54,734 nucleotides of DNA from assembly GCA_016926755.1 (NCBI GenBank), contig JAFGNZ010000183.1:1-54734 (forward strand), in the 5' to 3' direction. Both the position numbers and the translations under genes were made by a program. Below, in pieces: positions 41,809 to 49,356 of this stretch (position 1 is the stretch's first letter; each line of letters opens with the position of its first letter). The DNA is from Myxococcaceae bacterium (GTDB lineage: Bacteria > Myxococcota > Myxococcia > Myxococcales > Myxococcaceae). The notes below the pieces were generated by a model. It did not search any database and had not been told where the DNA came from. It saw only the letters and a program-made list of their open reading frames with translations.

Positions 41809-43419
41809 ATGTACCGAGTCCTCCCGGTCCTTTGCGCGCTCGTCCTCGCCAGCCTCCCGGCCTGGGCCCTCAATGCCGGTCTGGGTGCACCTCCACCTAC
41901 CGTGGACCGGCAGACGCCGCAGGCCACCGTGCAAGGCTTCCTGGAGGCAGGCCATGCGGGGGACTACCGGCGGGCGGCGCACTATCTGGATCTCGACTTT
42001 CTGCCCCGCGCCGAGCAGGCCGAGCGCGGCGCCCAGCTGGCCCGCCGGCTGAAGTTCGTGCTGGACCGCAGGCTGCCCGTGGACCTGTCCACGCTGAGCA
42101 AGGCCCCCGAGGGCGACCCCGCGGAGCCACGCTTCGATCAGATCGGCACCGTTCCACTGGAAGGGGCGGTGGTCCCCATCCGCATCCAGCGGGTGGTGGG
42201 CGACGACGGTACGCTGGTGTGGGTGTTCAGCGAGAGCACGGTGAAGCAGGTGGACAAGCTCTTCGACGCGCACGGGCCGCTGCTGGCGGAGACGCTGCCG
42301 CGGGTCTTCTTCGAGCACCCGGTGCTGGGGCTGGAGCTGTGGCAGTGGCTGGGGCTGCTGCTGGTGCTCGGGGTGGGCTGGGTGCTGGCGGTGCTGCTGG
42401 AGCGGCTGTCGCTCGTGTTCGCCGCGCGGCTGGCGAAGTGGACCCGGATGGGCTGGGACGACTCGGTGGTGCAGGCGGGGAAGGGCCCGCTGCGCGTGCC
42501 GTACTACGCGGTGCTGGTGGCCGCGGGCACGTCCTTCCTGCAGCTGCCCCGCCCCGTCCAGCGAGGGATCTACCGGCTCTGCTATTCGCTCGTCGTCGTC
42601 GCGGTGGCGTGGTTCATCCTGCGCGTGCTGCGGGTGACGGCCACCTACGTGCACGAGAAGGTGTCCAGCACGACGAAGGATGCGGGGCGCCTGCGCAGCC
42701 TGAGCACCCAGCTCGCGGTGCTGCGGCACGTGCTCGAGGCGACCACCTATGTGGTGGCCGCGGCGCTGCTGCTCATGCAGTTCGAGGAAGTGCGCAACGT
42801 GGGCGTGTCGATGCTGGCCTCGGCGGGCATCGCCGGCCTGGTGCTCGGCCTCGCGGCGCAGAAGTCCATCTCCACGCTGCTGGCGGGGATCCAGCTCTCC
42901 ATCACCCAGCCCATTCGAATGGGAGATCAGGTGGTGGTGGAGAACGAGTTCGGCACCGTGGAGGAGATCACCCTCACGTACGTGGTGGTGCGGGTATGGG
43001 ACGAGCGCCGCCTGGTCGTCCCCATCACCCATTTCCTGGACAAGCCCTTCCAGAACTGGAGCCGGGCGAAGGAGATGTTGCTCGGGCCGGTCCTCCTCCA
43101 GGTGGACTACTCCACGGACATCGACGCCTTGCGCGCGGAGCTCCAGCGCATCCTGGAGAACGAGGGGCGCGAGCTGTGGGATGGAAAGGTGCAGGGCGTG
43201 GTGGTGCTGGAGGTGATGGAGAAGACACTCTCGGTGCGCGCGCTGGTGAGCGCCGTGGATCCGGGCAAGCTGTTCGACCTGCGGTGCCTGGTCCGCGAGC
43301 GGCTCCTCGTCTTCCTTCGCGGCCGGCCGGAGTGGCTGCCCACCGTGCGCAGCGAGACGCGCCCCATGCTACCAGGCGAGCAGGCGGTCCCAGCGTCCGC
43401 TCCCCCACCTCGGGCCTGA
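41809..43419 (+). CDS. MscS family mechanosensitive channel
   Basis: 536 residues from the ATG at 41809 (AAGGA upstream). A signal peptide and a soluble periplasmic domain (about 22-165) precede several transmembrane helices from residue 180. The pore helix and beta domain are recognisable: SMLASAGIAGLVLGLAAQKS, then QLSITQPIRMGDQVVVENEF and GTVEEITLTYVVVRVWDERR, PITHFLDKPFQNWSR. It should release solutes during osmotic downshock. The extra N-terminal periplasmic domain is a feature of large MscS paralogues. Divergent from the response regulator across a 177-base gap. Confidence 0.92.
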   Translation: MYRVLPVLCALVLASLPAWALNAGLGAPPPTVDRQTPQATVQGFLEAGHAGDYRRAAHYLDLDFLPRAEQAERGAQLARRLKFVLDRRLPVDLSTLSKAPEGDPAEPRFDQIGTVPLEGAVVPIRIQRVVGDDGTLVWVFSESTVKQVDKLFDAHGPLLAETLPRVFFEHPVLGLELWQWLGLLLVLGVGWVLAVLLERLSLVFAARLAKWTRMGWDDSVVQAGKGPLRVPYYAVLVAAGTSFLQLPRPVQRGIYRLCYSLVVVAVAWFILRVLRVTATYVHEKVSSTTKDAGRLRSLSTQLAVLRHVLEATTYVVAAALLLMQFEEVRNVGVSMLASAGIAGLVLGLAAQKSISTLLAGIQLSITQPIRMGDQVVVENEFGTVEEITLTYVVVRVWDERRLVVPITHFLDKPFQNWSRAKEMLLGPVLLQVDYSTDIDALRAELQRILENEGRELWDGKVQGVVVLEVMEKTLSVRALVSAVDPGKLFDLRCLVRERLLVFLRGRPEWLPTVRSETRPMLPGEQAVPASAPPPRA

Positions 43420-43525
43420 CCTGGAGGCCGCTTGTCCTCCGCGCGGGGGCTCGCTGAATATGCGCCCCGCCATAACGTCCCTGGTGTCGAAGTCCTGCAT
43501 TCCCCTGTCGCTGGAGTCCGCCGTG

Positions 43526-44098
43526 ATGAAGCGTCATGCCAGAGTGTGTGGGGCCGTCGCGCTGCTCGCCGCCATGCCCCTGCCAGCCCTCGCCCAGGAG
43601 CGCGGGCGTACCGATGGTCCCGAGGGCTCCGAGTACGGGAAGGGCGGCTATGAGGATCTCCACGGGGGCCGCTTCTCGCTGGAGTTCAACTGGGGCGCGG
43701 CCGTCAACCAGGAGGCTCCCCCGCGGGGAGCGCCGGAGGGGCCGCCGCTCTTCCTGGGGCTCACCGCCTCCTTCTGGGGGGATGACTGGTACCAGCTGGA
43801 CTTCAGCGGCGCCTACCTGATGGATGGCGGCCGGGTGGATCTGCTCGTGGGGCCGCGCTTCCGCACCTACGGCTACCCCCTGAGCCTCCATGCGGGCCTC
43901 AAGGCGGGCGCGATCTTCATCCCCGAGGTGGGGGTCCGCTTCGGCCTGTCGCCCCAGGTGGGGGCGGACTTCCTCGTGGGGAACCGGGACAACATCCTCC
44001 TGGGGCTCGCCTACGCGATGGACATTCCCCAGCCCCTCGACAGCGACGGAGCAAGTCTCACCCACCGGGTGTTCCTGAGCTTGGGGTACAGGTTCTAG
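43526..44098 (+). CDS. Outer-membrane beta-barrel-like protein
   Basis: 190 residues from the ATG at 43526 (GGAG nine bases upstream), which leaves a clean signal peptide ending ALAQ. The mature part alternates aromatic and polar residues in short strands (GRFSLEFNWGAAV, YQLDFSGAYLMDGG, GLKAGAIFIPEVGVRFGL) and ends LSLGYRF with the C-terminal Phe typical of Bam substrates. Predicted eight-stranded barrel in the outer membrane. First of a compact group with a hypothetical, LpoB-like and COG3014-like genes. An in-frame extension to 43460 has no signal-like N-terminus. Confidence 0.75.
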   Translation: MKRHARVCGAVALLAAMPLPALAQERGRTDGPEGSEYGKGGYEDLHGGRFSLEFNWGAAVNQEAPPRGAPEGPPLFLGLTASFWGDDWYQLDFSGAYLMDGGRVDLLVGPRFRTYGYPLSLHAGLKAGAIFIPEVGVRFGLSPQVGADFLVGNRDNILLGLAYAMDIPQPLDSDGASLTHRVFLSLGYRF

Positions 44099-44102
44099 CG
44101 CC

Positions 44103-44927
44103 ATGATCGCCCACGCCCTTCTCGCCGTCCTTACCCTCTCCGCCGGCCAGACGCCGCCCACTGCCGCGCGGCGCACGGCCGTCCCCACCTTCCCGTTCCC
44201 CTCGGGCGAGGTGCAGACGATCAACCTCATCGAGTGGAACGCCAACCAGCTCCCTCGCATCTACGAGCGCTCGGAGCAGCTGCCGCTCGTGGACGAGGAG
44301 GTGGCGAAGCTGTCCAAGGCGGGCTTCACGCCCGCGCAGCTGGTGAAGATGATCGAGGAGCGCCGCTGCGCCTGTGACGCCAGCGCGGACGGCCTCATCC
44401 GGCTCAAGCAGGCCGGGGTGCACCCGGACGTGCTGTCGGCCATCTCCCTGCACTCGCTGCCTCCCAACCGCGTGCTCAACCTGCTGGTGACGCTGGACTT
44501 CACCGGAGAGAGCCGCAGCGCGCGCGAGGCCTTCCTCTACTTCTTCGTGGAGGACGGGGACCTCACGCGGGTGCTCACCCTCAACATCCCGGACGTGCTG
44601 GCCAACCGCAACGCCTATGACGCGATGGTGGACCGCAGCGACCTCCTCCGGGCGCGGCAGGTGCGGCGCATCCAGCTCCCCGGGAGCGTGCCGCTCAAGA
44701 CGTACGGCCCGCACCGGGTGCTGGTGGCCGCCAGCGCGAAGCCCACCCTGACCCATCCCTCCCAGCTCACCGAGCAGGAGCGGGCGAAGGCGCAGCTCTA
44801 CACCTTCGACTACCCGCGCGCCTCGCTGCAGAGCCTCTGCCGGCTGACGGCCGGGTACCGCCAGGACGCGGTGCTCGCCTACAAGTGGCGCTTCGAGGGC
44901 AGCCGCTTCGAATGTGAATGGAACTAG
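44103..44927 (+). CDS. Secreted hypothetical protein with a helical repeat
   Basis: 274 residues, four bases after the preceding stop. A short signal peptide (ALLAVLTLSAG) precedes a region with LVDEEVAKLSKAGFTPAQLV and GLIRLKQAGVHPDVLSAI, a pattern of short helical hairpins seen in several myxobacterial envelope proteins. The C-terminal 150 residues are beta-rich with two cysteines near the end. Family and function not recognised. The next gene, for an LpoB-like lipoprotein, starts 13 bases later. Confidence 0.7.
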   Translation: MIAHALLAVLTLSAGQTPPTAARRTAVPTFPFPSGEVQTINLIEWNANQLPRIYERSEQLPLVDEEVAKLSKAGFTPAQLVKMIEERRCACDASADGLIRLKQAGVHPDVLSAISLHSLPPNRVLNLLVTLDFTGESRSAREAFLYFFVEDGDLTRVLTLNIPDVLANRNAYDAMVDRSDLLRARQVRRIQLPGSVPLKTYGPHRVLVAASAKPTLTHPSQLTEQERAKAQLYTFDYPRASLQSLCRLTAGYRQDAVLAYKWRFEGSRFECEWN

Positions 44928-44940
44928 GAGTGCAAGCCCC

Positions 44941-45546
44941 ATGAACACCCGCCTGATCGTCTCCCTCTGCCTCTCCGCCGCGCTCGGCGCCTGTGTGCAT
45001 GGCCCGCGGGCCTACACGCGTGGCACCTACGAGGATCCGAACATCATCGAGATGTTGTCGGATCGCTTCAACGAGAACGATCTGCAGCTCATCGCCAAGA
45101 AGATGGCCGAGTCGCTGGCGAGCTCGCCGCGCTTCGCCCAGGTGGATCCGCAGCGGCTGCCCATCGTGCTGGTGGGCAAGCTGAAGAACAGCACCTCCGA
45201 GCACATCGACATGCGCTCGCTGGGGGACAAGATCCAGACGGCGCTGGCGCAGACGGGCCGCTTCGCGCTGGTGGACCAGCAGGCGCGCTGGGACATCGCC
45301 GAGGAGTACGAGTACCAGCAGTCCGGCTACGTGGACCCGAACGCGGCCAAGGGGCCGGGGCAGCAGGTCTCCGTGGACTTCATCATGACGGGGGACCTGG
45401 CCTCCATCATCCAGGAGGTCGGCAACGACAAGCTCGTCTATTACAAGATGACGGCGAAGCTGAACAACGTGCGCACCGGCCTCATCGAGTGGACGGACGA
45501 GAAGCAGATCCGCAAGAAGTTCGAGCGGCGGACCGTGGGCTGGTGA
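44941..45546 (+). CDS. LpoB-like penicillin-binding-protein activator lipoprotein
   Basis: 201 residues from the ATG at 44941 (AGGAG upstream), lipobox LGAC (Cys 18). The LpoB fold is recognisable in LPIVLVGKLKNSTSEHIDMR, DKIQTALAQTGRFALVDQQA, VDFIMTGDLASIIQE and a C-terminal RTGLIEWTDEKQIRKKFER. LpoB reaches from the outer membrane through the wall to activate PBP1b in enterobacteria; here it may serve a class A PBP encoded elsewhere or another envelope job. The neighbouring COG3014-like gene is a known genomic partner of LpoB. Confidence 0.87.
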   Translation: MNTRLIVSLCLSAALGACVHGPRAYTRGTYEDPNIIEMLSDRFNENDLQLIAKKMAESLASSPRFAQVDPQRLPIVLVGKLKNSTSEHIDMRSLGDKIQTALAQTGRFALVDQQARWDIAEEYEYQQSGYVDPNAAKGPGQQVSVDFIMTGDLASIIQEVGNDKLVYYKMTAKLNNVRTGLIEWTDEKQIRKKFERRTVGW

Positions 45547-45566
45547 TCCGCCGCTGAGCTCCCCTG

Positions 45567-46835
45567 GTGCGCCTCATGCCCCGCCGCCACAGCCGCAGCC
45601 CTCGCCCGCGGGCGTGGGCCCTGCTCGTGCTCCTGGGGCCGCTGGTGCTGGCCGGCTGCGCGGGTGACTACGTGGCGCGCACCCGCGCCGTGCGCGAGGC
45701 CTACCAGGCGGAGGACTACCCGCGCGCGCTGGGTGGGCTGGAGGCGCTGGAGCGGCACGGGCACCCGAAGGACGCGCTGCTCGTGCTGCTGGACAAGGGC
45801 ATGGTGCTGCACTCCGCCGGGCGCTGGGAGGAGAGCCTCCAGGTGCTGGAGCAGGCGGACCGGCTGTCGGCGGAGCTGGACGCCATCTCCCTCAGCGAGG
45901 AGGCCGGCGCGCTGCTGAGCAACGAGCGGCAGCGGGCCTACCGCGGGGAGGACTTCGAGAAGCTGATGATCTCCGCCCTCCAGGCGCTCAACTACGCGCA
46001 GCTCGGCAAGGACGAGGACGCGCTCGTCGAGGTCCGCCGCGTCAACGAGCGGCTGGAGAAGATGATCGTCGACGAGAAGAAGCCGTACGAGCAGCTCGCC
46101 ATCGCGCGCTACATCGGCGGCGTCCTCTACGAGGATCAGCGCGAGTGGGACTCGGCGTACATCGACTACGCGAAGGCGCTGGAGCTGGAGCCGCGGCTGG
46201 GCGCGCTGGCGGAGCCGCTGCTGCGCCTGGCGAAGCGCACGGGCCGGGAGGAGGCCTACGCGTCGCTGCGGGAGCGCTTCCCGGGCGTGCCGCATGAGCC
46301 GCTCGGGCCGGGGGAGGGACAGGTGGTGGTCGTCGTCGAGGCGGGGCTCTCGCCGGAGAAGGAGCCCGCCTCCCGCCAGTACCCGCCGGACGCGGTGGAG
46401 CTCATCACGGTGCCCGTGTACCGGGATCGCGGCTCCACGCCCCTGGCGCAGGTGCGCGTGGGGGAGGCCACGGAGCGCGCGGTGACGGTGACGTCGCTGG
46501 AGCAGGTGGCGAAGATCCACCTGAACGATCGCATCGGCCGGATGCTGGCCAGGCAGGTGGCCGGCGCGGTGGTGAAGGCGGGGCTGGCCGCGGGCGCGGG
46601 GGCCGCCACCAAGAGTGAAGAGGTGGCCTACCTGACGTTCCTCCTGCTGAACCTGGCGAACGAGCCGGACCTGCGCTCCTGGCTGTCGCTGCCCGCCGAG
46701 TTCCAGCTCGCGCGCTTCCGGCTGCCCGCGGGGCGGCACACCGTCCAGGTGGAGCATGGCGGCCACGTGCTCACCCGGGAGGTGGAGGTGAAGCCCGGGC
46801 GAGTCGGGGTGGTGGTGGTGCGGAGCTACCGCTGA
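45567..46835 (+). CDS. COG3014-like lipoprotein with TPR-type helices
   Basis: 422 residues from a GTG, or 419 from the ATG at 45576. Lipobox LAGC. The N-terminal half is TPR-like (AYQAEDYPRALGGLEALERH, LQALNYAQLGKDEDALVEVR and a third unit ending YIDYAKALELEPRLG). The C-terminal half is beta-rich with VVVVVEAGLSPEKEPAS and FRLPAGRHTVQVEHGG. The composition matches COG3014 proteins, which sit next to LpoB in gammaproteobacteria. Starts 20 bases after the LpoB-like gene. Confidence 0.8.
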   Translation: MRLMPRRHSRSPRPRAWALLVLLGPLVLAGCAGDYVARTRAVREAYQAEDYPRALGGLEALERHGHPKDALLVLLDKGMVLHSAGRWEESLQVLEQADRLSAELDAISLSEEAGALLSNERQRAYRGEDFEKLMISALQALNYAQLGKDEDALVEVRRVNERLEKMIVDEKKPYEQLAIARYIGGVLYEDQREWDSAYIDYAKALELEPRLGALAEPLLRLAKRTGREEAYASLRERFPGVPHEPLGPGEGQVVVVVEAGLSPEKEPASRQYPPDAVELITVPVYRDRGSTPLAQVRVGEATERAVTVTSLEQVAKIHLNDRIGRMLARQVAGAVVKAGLAAGAGAATKSEEVAYLTFLLLNLANEPDLRSWLSLPAEFQLARFRLPAGRHTVQVEHGGHVLTREVEVKPGRVGVVVVRSYR

Positions 46836-46894
46836 ACCTTGCGCTGGCGTGAAGGTGTTGCGCCCCCTCGCTTCTGATGTAGGGTCCGCGCCCC

Positions 46895-47641
46895 ATGTCG
46901 CCGGTCGTGGCGGATGTCGCCATCTACTCCTTCATCATCCTGCTGGGCGCCATCGCGGGCGCGCTGGTGGTGGTGTTCACCCAGCGAGCGCATCGGCTGG
47001 TGGCGTTCCTGGCCTTCGCCGCGGGGGTGATGCTGGGCGCGGCCTTCTTCCACATGCTGCCCGAGGCGTTCCGCGAGGGCGGCTACCCGTCCTTCTCGCT
47101 GGTGCCGGCGGGCTTCGTCTTCCTGGTGGTGCTGGAGCGCTACTTCCTGTCGCACACGTGCGAGGAGCCGCTCAACTGCACCGAGCACGCGAGCCACGGG
47201 CTGGGGTTCACCGCCTTCATCGGCCTGTCCGTGCACACGCTCATCGACGGCATCGCGCTGGGCTCGGCGGCGAGGGAGGGCGTGGGCTCGGTGGCGCTGA
47301 TCGCCATCGTCTCCCATAAAATCCCCTCGTCGCTGTCGCTGGCCTCCATCCTCAAGGCGGAGGGCCGCGGCACGCGCGACATCCTCGCCTACGCCCTCTT
47401 CTACGGCCTCATGGTGCCGGTGGGGGCGGTGCTCTACTTCGTCTCGGACGAGGCGCTGCACTTCGAGAAGTTCTCGCCGTGGGCGCTCGCGTTCTCGGCC
47501 GGTACGTTCCTGTACATCGCCGTATCGGATCTGCTCCCCCACGTCAGCCGTCATGGCAAGGAGCGGCAGGGGCGCAACCTGGTGGCGCTCATCGCCGGGC
47601 TGCTGCTGATGCTCCTGCTGGCGCGGGTGACGGAGCACTGA
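46895..47641 (+). CDS. ZIP family metal transporter
   Basis: 248 residues with about eight transmembrane helices. The metal path is marked by GAAFFHMLPEAF (helix 2), GLSVHTLIDGIALGSA (helix 4) and IVSHKIPSSLSLASIL (helix 5), where the usual HE of ZIP proteins is HK. It is expected to import zinc or another divalent cation. No metal regulator gene or operator was seen nearby. Confidence 0.9.
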   Translation: MSPVVADVAIYSFIILLGAIAGALVVVFTQRAHRLVAFLAFAAGVMLGAAFFHMLPEAFREGGYPSFSLVPAGFVFLVVLERYFLSHTCEEPLNCTEHASHGLGFTAFIGLSVHTLIDGIALGSAAREGVGSVALIAIVSHKIPSSLSLASILKAEGRGTRDILAYALFYGLMVPVGAVLYFVSDEALHFEKFSPWALAFSAGTFLYIAVSDLLPHVSRHGKERQGRNLVALIAGLLLMLLLARVTEH

Positions 47642-47733
47642 ACGAGCGGTGGGTTGCCCGGCGGCTGGGTGGGTGCCAGCGGCTCCCGAGCACAGCTTGA
47701 GAGCCAGGGAGAGCCAGCACTCAGGAGGCGCCC

Positions 47734-48177
47734 ATGCTCACCGTCGAAGATCTCATGACCCGGGATGTCGTGACGCTGGATGCGGATGATGCCCTCATCC
47801 AGGTCGATGATCTCTTGAAGCGCCACCACATCCGCCATGTGCCCGTGGTGCGGGGCCGGCGGCTCGTGGGGATGGTGAGCCACCGGGACCTCATCCGCGC
47901 GCTCGCCCGGCAACCCGTCGGGAAGGGGCCGCACCTGCTCGGAGTGGAGGAGGTGATGACCCACGAGGTGGAGACCGTGGCGCCCCACGCCTCCGCCCGC
48001 GAGGTGATCGAGAAGCTCCTGGATCGCCGGTTCGGAGCCCTGCCCGTGGTGGATGCGCAGGGGGAGCTCGTGGGCATCGTGACCGAGTCCGACTTCCTGC
48101 GCCTGGCCCTCAGGCTCCTGGAGGAGCGCGAGCAGCCCCCCGTCTCCTTCGAGCAGGTGCCCGTGAGCCCGCACTGA
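47734..48177 (+). CDS. CBS-domain pair protein
   Basis: 147 residues with two CBS motifs. The first is DLMTRDVVTLDADDALIQVD, then HIRHVPVVRGRRLVGMVSHR. The second is EVMTHEVETVAPHASAREVI, then RRFGALPVVDAQGELVGIVT and ESDFLRL. Stand-alone CBS pairs bind adenine nucleotides and regulate partners. GGAGG-like sequence (AGGAGGCGCCC) lies just before the ATG. Independent of its neighbours as far as can be seen. Confidence 0.92.
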   Translation: MLTVEDLMTRDVVTLDADDALIQVDDLLKRHHIRHVPVVRGRRLVGMVSHRDLIRALARQPVGKGPHLLGVEEVMTHEVETVAPHASAREVIEKLLDRRFGALPVVDAQGELVGIVTESDFLRLALRLLEEREQPPVSFEQVPVSPH

Positions 48178-48244
48178 TGCGCGAGCCTCTTGGCTTTCGG
48201 CCCGCCGGGCTGGAGGATGCGCGCCGCTCAAGCTCGGCACCCCC

Positions 48245-49045
48245 ATGGAACGACGCTCCGACTGGTACGCCCACCCCAAGTACTACGAGGCCATCTTCGG
48301 CACTGACACCGAGAAGGAGATGGACTTCCTGCTCGCGGTGAACCGGGTCCACGGCACGGGAGGCTCGCTGCTGCTCGAGCCCGCCTGTGGCGCCGGGCGG
48401 TTGGTGGCGGAGGCCGCGCGGCGGGGGCTCCAGGTGGTGGGCTATGACATCTCCCAACCGATGCTCGAGCACGCCCGCAAGCGCCTCTCGCCCGCGCGGC
48501 GGCGGCAGATCCGCCTCTTCCAGTCCCGCATGGAGTCCTTCTCCGCGCCCGAGCTGGAGGGCCGGGTGGATCTGGCCTTCAACCTCGTCTCCACCTTCCG
48601 CTACCTGGACAGCGAGGCCGCGGCCCTGGCCCACCTGGAGAGCACGCGCCGCCTGCTCAAGCCCGAGGGCGTGTACGCGCTGGGCTTCCACCTCACCGAC
48701 TACGCGCGCACCACCTTCGAGCGCGAGCGCTGGGTGGGGCGCGTGGGCAAGGACACCGTCATCTGCAATACCCGCGAGGGGCTCCCGGATCGCCGCCTCC
48801 GCCGCTCGCCCATGCGCAACCGGCTGCGCATCACCGGGCCGGGCAAGGATCTGCTGATCGAGACGGAGTGGTTCTTCCGCACCTATGATCTGCTCCAGGC
48901 CCGGCGCCTCTTCCGCGCCGCGGGCCTGCGCGTCCTGGCCACGTACGACTTCGACTACCGCTTGGACACGCCCGTCCGGCGAGGCAGCGCCCGGCTGGAT
49001 CGCGTCTTCATCCTCCAGCCGGAGCCCGTCACTCAGGTGGGGTGA
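48245..49045 (+). CDS. SAM-dependent class I methyltransferase
   Basis: 266 residues. Motif I is LLEPACGAGRLVAEAARRGL, motif II VVGYDISQPMLEHARKRL, and the later LAFNLVSTFRYLDSEAAALA is the motif IV region. A beta-rich C-terminal segment (RLRRSPMRNRLRITGP) may shape the acceptor site. The substrate is unknown. It is the last plus-strand gene before the repeat-bearing intergenic region. Confidence 0.88.
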   Translation: MERRSDWYAHPKYYEAIFGTDTEKEMDFLLAVNRVHGTGGSLLLEPACGAGRLVAEAARRGLQVVGYDISQPMLEHARKRLSPARRRQIRLFQSRMESFSAPELEGRVDLAFNLVSTFRYLDSEAAALAHLESTRRLLKPEGVYALGFHLTDYARTTFERERWVGRVGKDTVICNTREGLPDRRLRRSPMRNRLRITGPGKDLLIETEWFFRTYDLLQARRLFRAAGLRVLATYDFDYRLDTPVRRGSARLDRVFILQPEPVTQVG

Positions 49046-49088
49046 TGTAGGCCGCATCGCCCGCTGGCAGGACCCTCGCTGGGGTACT

Positions 49089-49151
49089 TGCGTCCGTCTG
49101 GGACGCATCTGCGTCCAAACTGGACGCAGATGCGTCCGCTCTGGAAGCACG
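49089..49151. repeat. Three tandem 21-bp palindromic repeats
   Basis: Units start at 49089, 49110 and 49131 with the pattern TGCGTCC-N5-GGACGCA-NN. The first two units are perfect palindromes outside the spacer; the third has GGAAGCA. Because unit ends and starts face each other, 49101-49116 and 49122-49137 also form a perfect 16-base inverted repeat around AAACT. The 21-base period is two helical turns. It lies 44 bases after the methyltransferase stop. No T-run follows, so it is not an ordinary terminator. Confidence 0.85.
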
Positions 49152-49275
49152 TGTGCCCGAAAGGCTCGCCAAGTATCTGATTTCCCGAAGAGCGGTGCGA
49201 CTTCAGGGCTGGCACGCCGCAAGCATCAGAAAGAAGTGTGCCCCTCACCCGGGTGCATCGCAGTCTGGGGGGGAT

Positions 49276-49320
49276 AAAGCGCGGAAGGAGGGGCCGCTCC
49301 TTCCGCGCTTTTCTATTTTC
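49276..49320 (+). terminator. Rho-independent terminator
   Basis: A perfect 15-base stem (AAAGCGCGGAAGGAG, 49276-49290, pairing with CTCCTTCCGCGCTTT, 49297-49311) around loop GGGCCG, followed by TTTTCTATTTTC. On the minus strand the stem is followed by TTTAT, so it may also stop the kelch transcript, whose stop codon is about 37 bases away. It serves the convergent junction. The rest of 49152-49356 has no recognisable gene. Confidence 0.88.
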
Positions 49321-49356
49321 TCTCCGGACAGCTCTCCTGCGATGCCCCCTCCTGGC

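Noticed and set aside
49209-49224. TGGCACGCCGCAAGCA resembling a sigma-54 promoter on the plus strand
   Set aside because: The spacing fits, but it points into the terminator and the 3' end of a convergent gene, with no plus-strand gene to serve.
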